Assembly: GCA_036507855.1 (NCBI GenBank)
Contig: DATCIJ010000077.1
Coordinates: forward strand, 1 to 5,417
DNA: 5,417 bases
DNA from: JABWBJ01 sp036507855
GTDB taxonomy: Bacteria; Gemmatimonadota; Gemmatimonadetes; Gemmatimonadales; Gemmatimonadaceae
Direction of reading: 5' to 3'
A program made the translations under genes and the position numbers. The stretch's first letter is position 1, and every line of letters begins with the position of its first letter. Under the pieces are notes generated by a model that was not told the origin of the DNA, did no database searches, and worked only from the letters and a program-made list of their open reading frames with translations. Of this stretch, positions 1-5,417 are shown in pieces.

Positions 1-2
1 CG

Positions 3-881
3 GAGCGCAAGCTGGAATCCGCCCAGTTGCTTCTGACACAGTATTTCGTCGCCTTCCTGACGGGTAATGAGAACGAACTCAGACGGACGGTGACGGCGGC
101 CAGGAAGAGTCCCGCCACGGAAGACATCATCTCCCATATAGAGGCGCTCGCCCTGGCGCGCTCCGGCCAGTTGCAGGACGCGAGACGGATGGCCGCGGTC
201 GCCGTCCAGATCGCGCAGAAGTCTGGTCCACGCGAGCGGGCCGGCTTGTTCGAAGCGGCCACTGCCGTGTGGGAAGCGTTTTATGGGAATGCGACCGCCG
301 CCAGGCAGAGCGCCGCCAGGGCGCTCGAGCTCGGGAAGGGCGGTCGCGAAGTGGACTATGCCGCGGCGTTCGCCCTCGCCCTCGCAGGTGATCTGCCGCA
401 ATCGCGAGCCCTCGCCCAGGAGCTGGCGCGCGAGTTCCCAGAGGATACGTCGGTGCAATTCATGTATCTGCCGACGCTTCGGGCCTTGTTCTCATTGAAC
501 ACTCCCACTCCTGATGCGGCAGCCGCGATTCAAGCGCTGCAGACCGCCTCGCGCTACGATCTCGCTATTGGGGGCGTTGGCTACGTCGGACGTTTCGGCG
601 GTCTGTATCCCATCTATGTTCGCGGGTTGGCGTACCTTGCAGCACGTCAACCCGCCGAAGCCGCCGCCGAGTTCCAGCGGATTCTCGATCATCGAAGCAT
701 GGTGCTCGTCGATCCCATGGACGCGATGGCGCGCCTGCAGCTGGCGCGAGCTCTCGTGCTCTCGGGCGATACCGTGAAGGCGAAAAGCGCTTACAACGAT
801 CTCTTGACGCTCTGGAAGAACGCCGACCCAGACATTCGGGTTCTGATGGAAGCACAAGTGGAATACGCGAGGTTGCCGTGA
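3..881 (+). CDS. C-terminal part of a TPR-repeat protein (probably a Ser/Thr kinase or winged-helix regulator with TPR tail)
   Basis: The frame is open from the left edge to TGA at 879-881. The TTG at 27 is only the first possible start inside the window, and codons before it (reading ERKLESAQ) continue the same helical style, so the gene almost certainly begins upstream. About 292 residues are visible. They are nearly all alpha-helical, Ala/Leu/Arg rich, with TPR-like helix pairs, for example ALALARSGQLQDARRMA (about 147-197) and GLAYLAARQPAEAAAEFQR (about 624-680). The ending, with an ALVLSGDTVKAKSAYNDLL helix, then LWKNADPDI and a final EYARL, is typical of the tails of large acidobacterial proteins with an N-terminal kinase or CadC-like DNA-binding domain. 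That family link is from memory of the style. No kinase or DNA-binding motif lies in the window, so the N-terminal domain is unknown. TPR tails mediate protein-protein contacts. The next plus-strand gene is about 1.7 kb away, so no operon partner follows. Confidence 0.82.
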   Translation, partial: ERKLESAQLLLTQYFVAFLTGNENELRRTVTAARKSPATEDIISHIEALALARSGQLQDARRMAAVAVQIAQKSGPRERAGLFEAATAVWEAFYGNATAARQSAARALELGKGGREVDYAAAFALALAGDLPQSRALAQELAREFPEDTSVQFMYLPTLRALFSLNTPTPDAAAAIQALQTASRYDLAIGGVGYVGRFGGLYPIYVRGLAYLAARQPAEAAAEFQRILDHRSMVLVDPMDAMARLQLARALVLSGDTVKAKSAYNDLLTLWKNADPDIRVLMEAQVEYARLP

Positions 882-906
882 TTGACTTGGTCCGTTCGGC
901 CGCGCG

Positions 907-936
907 CTGACGTCGATCCTGTGCGGCAGCTATACT
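907..936 (+). promoter_or_regulatory. Candidate sigma70-type promoter upstream of the tRNA-Ser fragment
   Basis: A -35-like CTGACG (907-912, 4/6 to TTGACA) is followed after 18 bases by TATACT (931-936, 5/6 to TATAAT). The predicted start is near 943. The only recognisable downstream item is the truncated tRNA-Ser at 1033, about 90 bases on, longer than a usual tRNA leader. The site may be the original tRNA promoter, or may drive an unrecognised transcript. This rests on consensus matching alone, and such matches occur by chance. Confidence 0.35.
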
Positions 937-945
937 GGAAACGCT

Positions 946-1008
946 CACAAGTGATCGCGGGCATTAGGAGGTCTTACACAAGTCGCAGTCTGTTCGCTTC
1001 AGTCGCAG
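946..1008. repeat. Short direct repeats upstream of the tRNA fragment
   Basis: CACAAGT occurs at 946-952 and again at 977-983. AGTCGCAG occurs at 981-988 and again at 1001-1008, exactly 20 bases apart (about two helical turns). The copies interleave immediately 5' of the truncated tRNA. They could be binding sites for a regulator or recombinase on one DNA face, or chance 7-8 mers. No function is assigned. Confidence 0.35.
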
Positions 1009-1032
1009 CTGTAAGTAATTGATTCTAAAGAC

Positions 1033-1074
1033 GGAGAGATGTCCGAGTGGTTGAAGGAGCACGCTTGGAAAGCG
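1033..1074 (+). pseudogene. tRNA-Ser(GGA) 5' half, truncated after the anticodon loop
   Basis: The bases match the 5' half of a bacterial tRNA-Ser in order. Acceptor strand GGAGAGA is at 1033-1039 and TG at 1040-1041. The D stem is TCC (1042-1044) with GGA (1056-1058) around an 11-base loop GAGTGGTTGAA. G26 follows at 1059, the anticodon-stem 5' strand CACGC at 1060-1064, and loop TTGGAAA at 1065-1071 with anticodon GGA at 1067-1069. The 3' anticodon strand begins GCG (1072-1074), then reads AA where a partner for CACGC needs TG, and homology ends. No matching variable arm, T arm or acceptor 3' strand (TCTCTCC expected) follows. The best nearby candidate ends in CCGCCA (1141-1146), but its T stem does not pair and the total length would be 114 bases. 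The fragment cannot fold as a full tRNA and is presumably non-functional. A full tRNA-Ser(GGA) copy should exist elsewhere in the genome. The open frame from 1039 beginning MSEWLKEHAWKA is the familiar spurious translation of tRNA-Ser. Confidence 0.72.
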
Positions 1075-1483
1075 AAACGGCCGACGATCACTGAGCGATA
1101 CCGAAACACCTCGTTGCACAATCGGTTCAACGACTTATCCCCGCCAGATGCTCCTCGATGTGACTCCGTAAACCTCTGTATTCGTCGCCGCTTTCGAGCC
1201 CACCTTACACAGTTCCCAGCTTCACTTGTTCCAGTACGTCGCGATGTTCCTCGGTACGCTTCGGTGCGTCCATCGAACCCGCCGCTCCGATGTGATCACC
1301 CGCGCGAGCTTCCAGTCGGCCCTGAGAATCGTTGCGAGGCCACCCTGGCATTTGCGATCTCGAACTCCACTAGTATGAGGCGCGACTGGACTCACGCTGA
1401 TTGGATCAGCCAGGGTCAAAAATCATTCACTGACGAGTTTCGTTCCGTCACTACAACCGTGAACAATTTCATCCGCTGAGGCA

Positions 1484-1499
1484 TCCGGTTCGAGCCGGA
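1484..1499. repeat. Small perfect inverted repeat (hairpin)
   Basis: TCCGG (1484-1488) and CCGGA (1495-1499) are exact reverse complements around a 6-base loop TTCGAG. It superficially resembles a tRNA T arm, but the loop is one base short and no acceptor strand follows. No T-run follows on either side, so it is not a standard terminator. Its function is unknown. Confidence 0.3.
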
Positions 1500-1812
1500 G
1501 GGTACTGATTAACACCGCGTGATACCGGCCGCATCGAAACACCGCGATGGAAACAGGTTGTCCGAAGTGGATTTCAACGGCCCGTGAGTCCGCCGACTGC
1601 ACGAAAGTCAGAGGTTTCGCGAACCTCGTCGAGGATTGCTGTCGAACGGGTGGAGCGGTCACGGACGTGGGTCAGATGGGAACAGCTGGGGAATCGCCCA
1701 TCCGCGCGAGCCTCTTCGGGTCACAGAGGTTGAGTTGGTACCAGACGGATCCACCGAAGTGCAATTCGACTGGAAAGGGTCGCCCAACGAAACAGGTACG
1801 GCCCTGCGCAGC

Positions 1813-2325
1813 TCAGTGTCCCAGGCGGATGCCTTCATCAATCAAGCGCGAACGGGTCGCGCCTCGTGCCGACGAGACGATGAGTGGCGATGTGAACTCG
1901 GGATGTGGGCGACGGCCGGCGGACGCGCTCGGCGAGCCACCGTCGTAAAGGCTCTCTGATCCGAAGAACCGTCGGTCGTCGAGGTCGAATGAGGCACGGT
2001 ACGCGCCGCCACCGATGTTGAAGTACGGGACGGACCGTCGGCCGGAAGGGGTCACGTTCGCGAGCAGGCTCGCATGAGCGCCGAACGCATCCGCACCGGA
2101 ACCACGATTGAGATAAGTGCCACTGCCTTCGACCGCGAACCAGTCGAACGTCACGGCGCCGCCGAGAACCGGCCCTGTGCCGTGCATTCCCGCGGCCAGA
2201 CCGCCGATTCCCGAAATCGTTGCGGATCGGTCTGCTGTGGCGACGGATTCCTGGGGCAGCGCGGTCGATGGCCCCAACGCAGCGACCAACACAATGACGG
2301 CGAGAGACTGGAGAAGAAGTAGCAT
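1813..2325 (-). CDS. Secreted beta-barrel-like outer-membrane protein, apparently C-terminally truncated or decayed
   Basis: This 170-residue minus-strand ORF begins at ATG 2325 and ends at TGA 1813-1815. Residues 1-22 form a strongly hydrophobic signal-peptide-like segment (MLLLLQSLAVIVLVAALG) ending STA, with a plausible cleavage after Ala22. Unusually, it lacks N-terminal Lys/Arg. After a short linker come alternating hydrophobic and Gly/Tyr/Phe-rich strands: GGAVTFDWFAVEGSGTYL, AHASLLANVTPSGRRS, then VPYFNIGGGAYRASFDLDD. This is the style of small Gram-negative outer-membrane beta-barrels of Acidobacteria-like genomes. From about residue 122 the sequence becomes Ser/Arg/Pro-rich and stops after IRLGH, where such barrels usually continue with further strands and a terminal aromatic residue. 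Translating downstream in all three minus frames showed no clear continuation, so it looks like a truncated or decayed gene, though a genuinely short protein is possible. No Shine-Dalgarno precedes the ATG, and no other standard start exists before the upstream in-frame TGA. It is divergent from the symporter gene. Its function is unknown. Confidence 0.5.
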   Translation of the reverse strand: MLLLLQSLAVIVLVAALGPSTALPQESVATADRSATISGIGGLAAGMHGTGPVLGGAVTFDWFAVEGSGTYLNRGSGADAFGAHASLLANVTPSGRRSVPYFNIGGGAYRASFDLDDRRFFGSESLYDGGSPSASAGRRPHPEFTSPLIVSSARGATRSRLIDEGIRLGH

Positions 2326-2560
2326 CGTGGCCGGTCGATACGATGCGCTGACCCACCCGCAGCGCCGCCGCGAAAGGATTGTGTGGCCTCAAATCAAACC
2401 GACTCGCGGCCGAGACCAGCACTCCCTCGGTGCGCCACGTGTCGCCCCTCCCGGTCGAGGATGGGATCACGCACCCCGGCGCTGGTGAGCTGCCATCCAG
2501 CCAATCCGTCCCAGACATTCAACCTACACAGGAAAGTCTCCTCGTGATGAAGAATGGCAC
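2326..2560. promoter_or_regulatory. Divergent intergenic region between the barrel-like gene (-) and the symporter (+)
   Basis: These 235 bases separate two divergently oriented start codons, so any promoters for both genes would be expected here. I found no -35/-10 pair close to consensus on either strand. TACACA at 2525-2530 is the best plus-strand -10 guess and is poor. AGGAAAG (2529-2535) is Shine-Dalgarno-like but about 25 bases before the symporter GTG. The feature rests on gene layout only. Confidence 0.3.
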
Positions 2561-4060
2561 GTGACGTTTCCAGCAGAACATGGACGAACGGGGAGCGTGA
2601 ACAAGGACGAGACCCCGACATCTCGAACGCATACCCGCGCGCATGTCGGCCTCGCCGCCGGACCGCTGCTGTTCGCCGCCATGCTGTTCCTCCCACCACC
2701 CGAGGGCATGGCCATCCTCGCATGGCGGACCGCTGCCGTCGGCGCCCTCATGGCGATATGGTGGATCACCGAAGCCATCCCGATTGCCGCAACGGCCCTG
2801 TTTCCGATCGTGCTCTTCCCGCCACTCGGTGTCGCGACCGTCGCGGCAACCACGGCGCCGTACGCGAATCCGGTGATCTATCTCTTCCTGGGTGGGTTCC
2901 TCATCGCGATGGCGCTCGAGAGCTGCGGGCTGCATCGGCGCATGGCCCTCGCCGTACTCGGGGTGGTTGGCACGCGACCGGCCAATCTCATCCTCGGCTT
3001 CATGGCGGCGACCGCGTTCATCAGCATGTGGGTGAGCAATTCCGCGACAGTGGTGATGATGCTGCCGATGGCGACGTCGGTGATCGCCCTCGCGCGCGGC
3101 GGGGGCGATCCGGCGCGCGACGCCCCGAGCCGTGCCTTCGCTGTCGCCCTGCTGCTCGGCATAGCGTACGCGGGCAACATCGGCGGGCTCGGCACGCTCA
3201 TCGGCACTCCGCCCAACGCGCTGCTCGCCGGATTCATGTCGGAGACATACGGCGTGCAGGTCGGCTTCATGGAGTGGATGTTGCTCGGCGTGCCGATCGT
3301 GGTGGTCTCGCTGCCTGTCGCGTGGCTCGTCCTCACCAAGTGGCTGTTCCCGGTGGGACCCGAGCCGCTCGCCGGAGGTGCGGCGATGCTGCGCGAGGAA
3401 CGCGGCGCGCTGGGATCGATATCGAGGGCCGAATGGACGGTCGGTGCAATCACGGCGCTCACCGCGACGGCGTGGGTGAGTCGCCCGCTGATCGAGCGGT
3501 GGTTCCCGGCGGTGACCGATGCCGGCATCGCGATGGCTGGCGCGTTGCTGCTGTTTGTCGTGCCGCTCGAGTGGCGGCCGCTGCGTGTCTCGCTGACGTG
3601 GACGCATGCGGAGCGACTCCCCTGGTCGGTGCTGATTCTCTTTGGCGGAGGATTGTCGCTCGCCGCGGCCATCGAGCAGACGGGCCTGGCCGGATGGATT
3701 GGCGCCGCGCTCAGCGCGCTGGCCGGATGGCCAGTGTTCGCGGTGATCCTCGTGGTGACGACCGTCGTGATCTTTTTGACCGAGTTGACGAGCAATACGG
3801 CGACCGCCGCGGCATTCCTGCCACTGGTCGCGTCACTGGCGATTGGCATCGGCGCCGACCCGATGCTGCTCGCCGTCCCCACGGCGCTCGCCGCGAGCTG
3901 CGCATTCATGATGCCGGTGGCGACGCCGCCGAACGCGATCGTGTACGGCACCGGGGCGATCACCATCCCGCAGATGGCGAAGGCGGGAATGTGGCTGAAC
4001 CTGTTCTTCGTGGTGCTGCTGCCGCTGGCCGTCTACGTGTTCGCGGGACGGATTTTTTAA
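2561..4060 (+). CDS. DASS/SLC13-family sodium-coupled anion (dicarboxylate/sulfate-type) symporter
   Basis: This is a complete 499-residue inner-membrane transporter of the divalent anion:Na+ symporter family (SLC13, VcINDY/CitT-like), of normal family length. About 11 hydrophobic segments are visible, the first near residues 29-46. The family's paired half-repeats are clear. The first Na+/substrate loop reads WVSNSAT (157-163) with TPPN (216-219). The second reads ELTSNTAT (408-415) with TPPN (455-458). Residues 445-461 (ASCAFMMPVATPPNAIV) fit the classical Na+:sulfate symporter signature as I recall it: S-x2-F-x2-P, three residues after the small residue, N, then V. The role is Na+-driven uptake of an anion such as succinate, malate, citrate or sulfate. 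The substrate cannot be told from sequence alone. The first motif has SNS where many members have SNT. GTG 2561 gives a 28-residue cytosolic lead. It has only a weak GAAG-type Shine-Dalgarno. An in-frame GTG at 2597 follows GGGGAG too closely to be better. Stop TAA is at 4058-4060. Confidence 0.95.
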   Translation: MTFPAEHGRTGSVNKDETPTSRTHTRAHVGLAAGPLLFAAMLFLPPPEGMAILAWRTAAVGALMAIWWITEAIPIAATALFPIVLFPPLGVATVAATTAPYANPVIYLFLGGFLIAMALESCGLHRRMALAVLGVVGTRPANLILGFMAATAFISMWVSNSATVVMMLPMATSVIALARGGGDPARDAPSRAFAVALLLGIAYAGNIGGLGTLIGTPPNALLAGFMSETYGVQVGFMEWMLLGVPIVVVSLPVAWLVLTKWLFPVGPEPLAGGAAMLREERGALGSISRAEWTVGAITALTATAWVSRPLIERWFPAVTDAGIAMAGALLLFVVPLEWRPLRVSLTWTHAERLPWSVLILFGGGLSLAAAIEQTGLAGWIGAALSALAGWPVFAVILVVTTVVIFLTELTSNTATAAAFLPLVASLAIGIGADPMLLAVPTALAASCAFMMPVATPPNAIVYGTGAITIPQMAKAGMWLNLFFVVLLPLAVYVFAGRIF

Positions 4061-4061
4061 G

Positions 4062-4105
4062 CCGCGCCCGGCACTCCCGTGCAGCGGAGAGCTCTCGAGC
4101 GCTCG
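4062..4105. terminator. Clustered hairpins and palindromes after the symporter gene (possible transcription end, no T-run)
   Basis: Directly after the TAA stop is a two-part hairpin. The outer stem is CCGC (4062-4065) with GCGG (4084-4087). The inner stem is GCAC (4071-4074) with GTGC (4079-4082) around loop TCCC. It runs into two abutting perfect 10-base palindromes, GAGAGCTCTC (4087-4096) and CGAGCGCTCG (4096-4105). No T-run follows, so this is not a classic intrinsic terminator. It may stabilise the mRNA 3' end, act with Rho, or bind a protein. Confidence 0.3.
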
Positions 4106-4481
4106 GCACGCAAGTCTCGCAGGACGACGTATTGGCGAGTCTCCCTCTCGCATACAGGGTTGCCAACGCCTCCGCATCGACGCGATCGTTGACAAACGAA
4201 CAGACGGCCGGGAATCCCGCGGCCATGACGCAGTATGTCGCGTCAGGCCAGGCTCGAGATATGTGACTCGTGCGCATCGCGACCGTTGCCGCCGCGGGCG
4301 CGTCGCGATCGTCCGTGTCAGTGTCAAAGACCGCCCGCTTCATGTCATGCGCCAGTGGCGGAGAGACTGGCTTCGCGTTTCTGACTCTACTTCGTATCCT
4401 TCCGGGACGCCGGAACACCGCCGCCGCGGGCGACGTTGTGGTACGGTCACACGGAACGACTGTGCGGCGTCGGCGCTGGCG

Positions 4482-4562
4482 AAGGAGAGTCCAGGCATGA
4501 TACTGGCAGCGTCGGACGGTCGTCCGGATGATTCGTTTTCCCTCGAGCCGTCTGTATCCTGA
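4482..4562 (+). CDS. 21-codon ORF with strong Shine-Dalgarno upstream of the GH15 gene (possible leader peptide)
   Basis: AAGGAGAG (4482-4489) lies 9 bases before ATG 4497. The frame reads MILAASDGRPDDSFSLEPSVS and stops at TGA 4560-4562, 28 bases before the GH15 ATG. It is one base out of frame with GH15, so it is not an extended N-terminus of that enzyme. It contains a small hairpin, CGGAC (4513-4517) and GTCCG (4522-4526) around a GGTC loop, followed after about 9 bases by a short TTTT. This could be a translated leader that couples or regulates GH15 expression, since GH15 itself has no visible Shine-Dalgarno. A 21-codon ORF of this kind may also arise by chance. The peptide resembles nothing I recognise. 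The listed start includes the ribosome site. Confidence 0.3.
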   Translation, partial: KESPGMILAASDGRPDDSFSLEPSVS

Positions 4563-4590
4563 ACGTTCTCGCGTGGTGCCCGCCCAACAC

Positions 4591-5417
4591 ATGTCGTTCA
4601 TGCCCATCGAACGGACCGACGGCTATCTTCCCATTGCCGATCATGGACTCATCGGCAATGGCGCCACCGCCGCGCTGGTCGGGCGCGACGGCGCGCTGTC
4701 ATGGATGTGCGTGCCGCGCTTCGACTCGCCCCCACTGTTCGCCGGTCTCCTCGACGCGGCGCGTGGCGGCGCGTTTCGGCTGGCACCGCACGATCTCGTG
4801 GAATCACGGCAGTTCTACGAAGCCGACACCGGCGTGCTCGTGACGGAGCTGCGGGGGCGCTCGTCGCTCATCCGGATCACCGACGCGCTGACGCTCACCT
4901 CGGGCGCGGACCTCACCGAAGATGTGTCCATGGGGCGTCAGGAGTTGCTCCGGCACGTGACGGCCCTCGAGGGGACCGCTCGCGTTCAGCTCGACGTCGC
5001 GCCGCGTGGGGCGGCGCGCGCCGAGCCCGCCGCGGGAGGACTGCGCATCCTCTGCCCGGAGCGCACGGATCTCGATCTGCACCTTGCGGCGACCGTTCCT
5101 CTCGAGGGGCTGCAGTCGACGGTCGCGCTGCGCGCGGGTGAGACCGCGTCCTTCCTGCTGCGCTGGTCGCACGCGGGCGGCCGTCACCGGCCGCGCCCCC
5201 CCGCACAGCTCCTGGAGGAGACGATCGCCGCGTGGCGGCGCTGGATGACGCATTTCGACTACGACGGTCCGCAACGAGCGGCCGTCCGGCGTTCGGCCAT
5301 CACGCTCAAGCTGCTCGATCACTTCGAGAGCGGCGGCATCGTGGCCGCCCCGACTTCCTCGTTGCCGGAAGCGCTCGGCGGTGTTCGCAACTGGGACTAC
5401 CGCTACGCATGGATCCG
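4591..5417 (+). CDS. Glycoside hydrolase family 15 protein (glucoamylase/trehalase-like), N-terminal part
   Basis: The frame from ATG 4591 is open to the right edge, giving 275 residues of a protein usually about 600 long. It opens with the GH15 N-terminus: GYLPIADHGLIGNGATAALV (11-30), then DGALSWMCVPRFDSPPLFAG (33-52), followed by a beta-rich domain containing ADTGVLVTEL (78-87). A helical region begins near 205. The window ends in the family hallmark APTSSLPE (253-260) and GGVRNWDYRYAWI (263-275), start of the (alpha/alpha)6 barrel. The enzyme should hydrolyse alpha-glucosides (glucan ends, oligosaccharides or trehalose), releasing glucose. The catalytic glutamates lie beyond the edge, so activity and substrate are unconfirmed. 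There is no signal peptide, suggesting a cytoplasmic enzyme. The frame is open upstream to TGA 4498-4500. ATG 4591 is chosen because it directly precedes the conserved N-terminus; ATG 4600, GTG 4576 and ATG 4528 are alternatives. No Shine-Dalgarno is evident before 4591. Confidence 0.93.
   Translation, partial: MSFMPIERTDGYLPIADHGLIGNGATAALVGRDGALSWMCVPRFDSPPLFAGLLDAARGGAFRLAPHDLVESRQFYEADTGVLVTELRGRSSLIRITDALTLTSGADLTEDVSMGRQELLRHVTALEGTARVQLDVAPRGAARAEPAAGGLRILCPERTDLDLHLAATVPLEGLQSTVALRAGETASFLLRWSHAGGRHRPRPPAQLLEETIAAWRRWMTHFDYDGPQRAAVRRSAITLKLLDHFESGGIVAAPTSSLPEALGGVRNWDYRYAWI

Larger units (their letters stand above)
882..1812. other. Gene-poor, lower-GC intergenic stretch
   Basis: No convincing protein gene lies in these 930 bases. 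Base composition drops clearly: 1081-1140 is about 52% GC by hand count and 1421-1480 looks lower still, while the flanking genes are well over 60%. Open frames here (for example 1039-1479 plus, 1423-1662 minus, 1547-1948 plus) give low-complexity, Arg/Ser/Pro-rich translations without domains, and they overlap one another on both strands. Recognisable items are a promoter candidate at 907-936, short direct repeats at 946-1008, a tRNA-Ser 5' half at 1033-1074, and a small perfect hairpin at 1484-1499. The stretch may be a decayed insertion or deletion scar. No transposase, integrase or terminal repeat is visible. Confidence 0.6.
4061..4590. other. Intergenic stretch between the symporter and the GH15 gene
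   Basis: This 530-base high-GC region has no convincing main gene. Long frames crossing it (3960-4607 minus, 4263-4562 plus, 3833-4327 minus) are Arg/Ser/Ala-rich shadows without domains. It holds clustered dyad symmetry at 4062-4105 right after the symporter stop and a 21-codon ORF with a good ribosome site at 4482-4562. TTGACA occurs at 4189-4194, but no acceptable -10 follows at 16-18 bases. I could not identify the promoter of the GH15 gene. Confidence 0.55.

Noticed and set aside
899..927. Hairpin GCCGCGC/GTGCGGC as terminator of the first gene
   Set aside because: The stem has a G-T pair and a 15-base loop, no T-run follows, and it overlaps the promoter candidate.
1205..1351. 48-codon minus ORF ending in MDAPKRTEEHRDVLEQVKLG-type sequence
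   Set aside because: The C-terminal half looks protein-like, but there is no well-placed Shine-Dalgarno, no recognisable family, and it overlaps other open frames. Too weak to call.
1039..1479. 146-codon plus ORF beginning MSEWLKEHAWKA
   Set aside because: Its first residues are the well-known spurious translation of a tRNA-Ser gene, and the rest is low-complexity with no domain. The DNA is explained by the tRNA fragment.
1484..1499. T-arm-like hairpin as the missing 3' half of the tRNA-Ser (for example across an intron)
   Set aside because: The loop has 6 bases instead of 7, no TCTCTCC acceptor strand follows, and the 5' side has no matching anticodon strand or variable arm.
1838..2518. 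226-codon minus ORF overlapping the barrel-like gene
   Set aside because: Arg-rich shadow frame. The overlapping frame from 2325 carries the signal peptide and strand pattern.
2519..3966. Long minus-strand ORFs (362 codons each, 2519-3607 and 2878-3966) and a 570-codon plus ORF (2554-4266) overlapping the symporter
   Set aside because: They are antisense or shifted-frame shadows of a GC-rich gene. Translations are Arg/His/Ser/Ala-rich without domains, while the 2561-4060 frame has clear family motifs.
4189..4217. Perfect TTGACA as a promoter
   Set aside because: The hexamer at a 17-base spacing is GAATCC, which matches the -10 consensus poorly.
3960..4607. 215-codon minus ORF across the symporter-GH15 gap
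   Set aside because: It runs antisense into both real genes. A stretch near 4150-4260 looks faintly protein-like, but no domain is recognisable.

Overview
The window reads as a high-GC bacterial chromosome. Two gene types suggest a soil-type Acidobacteriota (Vicinamibacteria-like) or Gemmatimonadota genome. One is the TPR-type C-terminus that usually ends large Ser/Thr kinases or winged-helix regulators in those phyla. The other is a small secreted beta-barrel-like protein. This assignment is an inference from protein style, not from a marker gene.

Layout, left to right. (1) At 3-881 (+) is the C-terminal part of a large alpha-helical repeat protein, cut by the left edge. (2) At 882-1812 is a gene-poor stretch of visibly lower GC. 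It holds a sigma70-like promoter candidate (907-936), short direct repeats and, most notably, a perfect-looking 5' half of a tRNA-Ser with anticodon GGA (1033-1074). The recognisable tRNA stops just after the anticodon loop and has no acceptable 3' half. (3) At 1813-2325 (-) is a small secreted, probably outer-membrane beta-barrel-like protein whose C-terminal half looks missing or decayed. (4) At 2561-4060 (+) is a complete DASS/SLC13-family sodium-coupled anion (dicarboxylate/sulfate-type) symporter, the best-supported gene here. It is divergent from the barrel gene across a 235-bp gap. (5) At 4061-4590 is a non-coding stretch with clustered palindromes just after the symporter stop and a 21-codon ORF with a strong Shine-Dalgarno near its right end. 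(6) From 4591 (+) off the right edge is the N-terminal part of a glycoside hydrolase family 15 (glucoamylase/trehalase-like) enzyme, ending inside its conserved GGxRNWDYRY motif.

The genes do not form an obvious operon. Large gaps separate them, and their roles (signalling or regulation, envelope, carboxylate uptake, alpha-glucoside breakdown) are only loosely linked by carbon use. I see no defence system, CRISPR array, transposase or integrase. The most unusual item is the truncated tRNA-Ser beside a low-GC, gene-poor stretch and a damaged-looking gene. This could be an old integration or deletion scar, but the mobile element itself is not in view.
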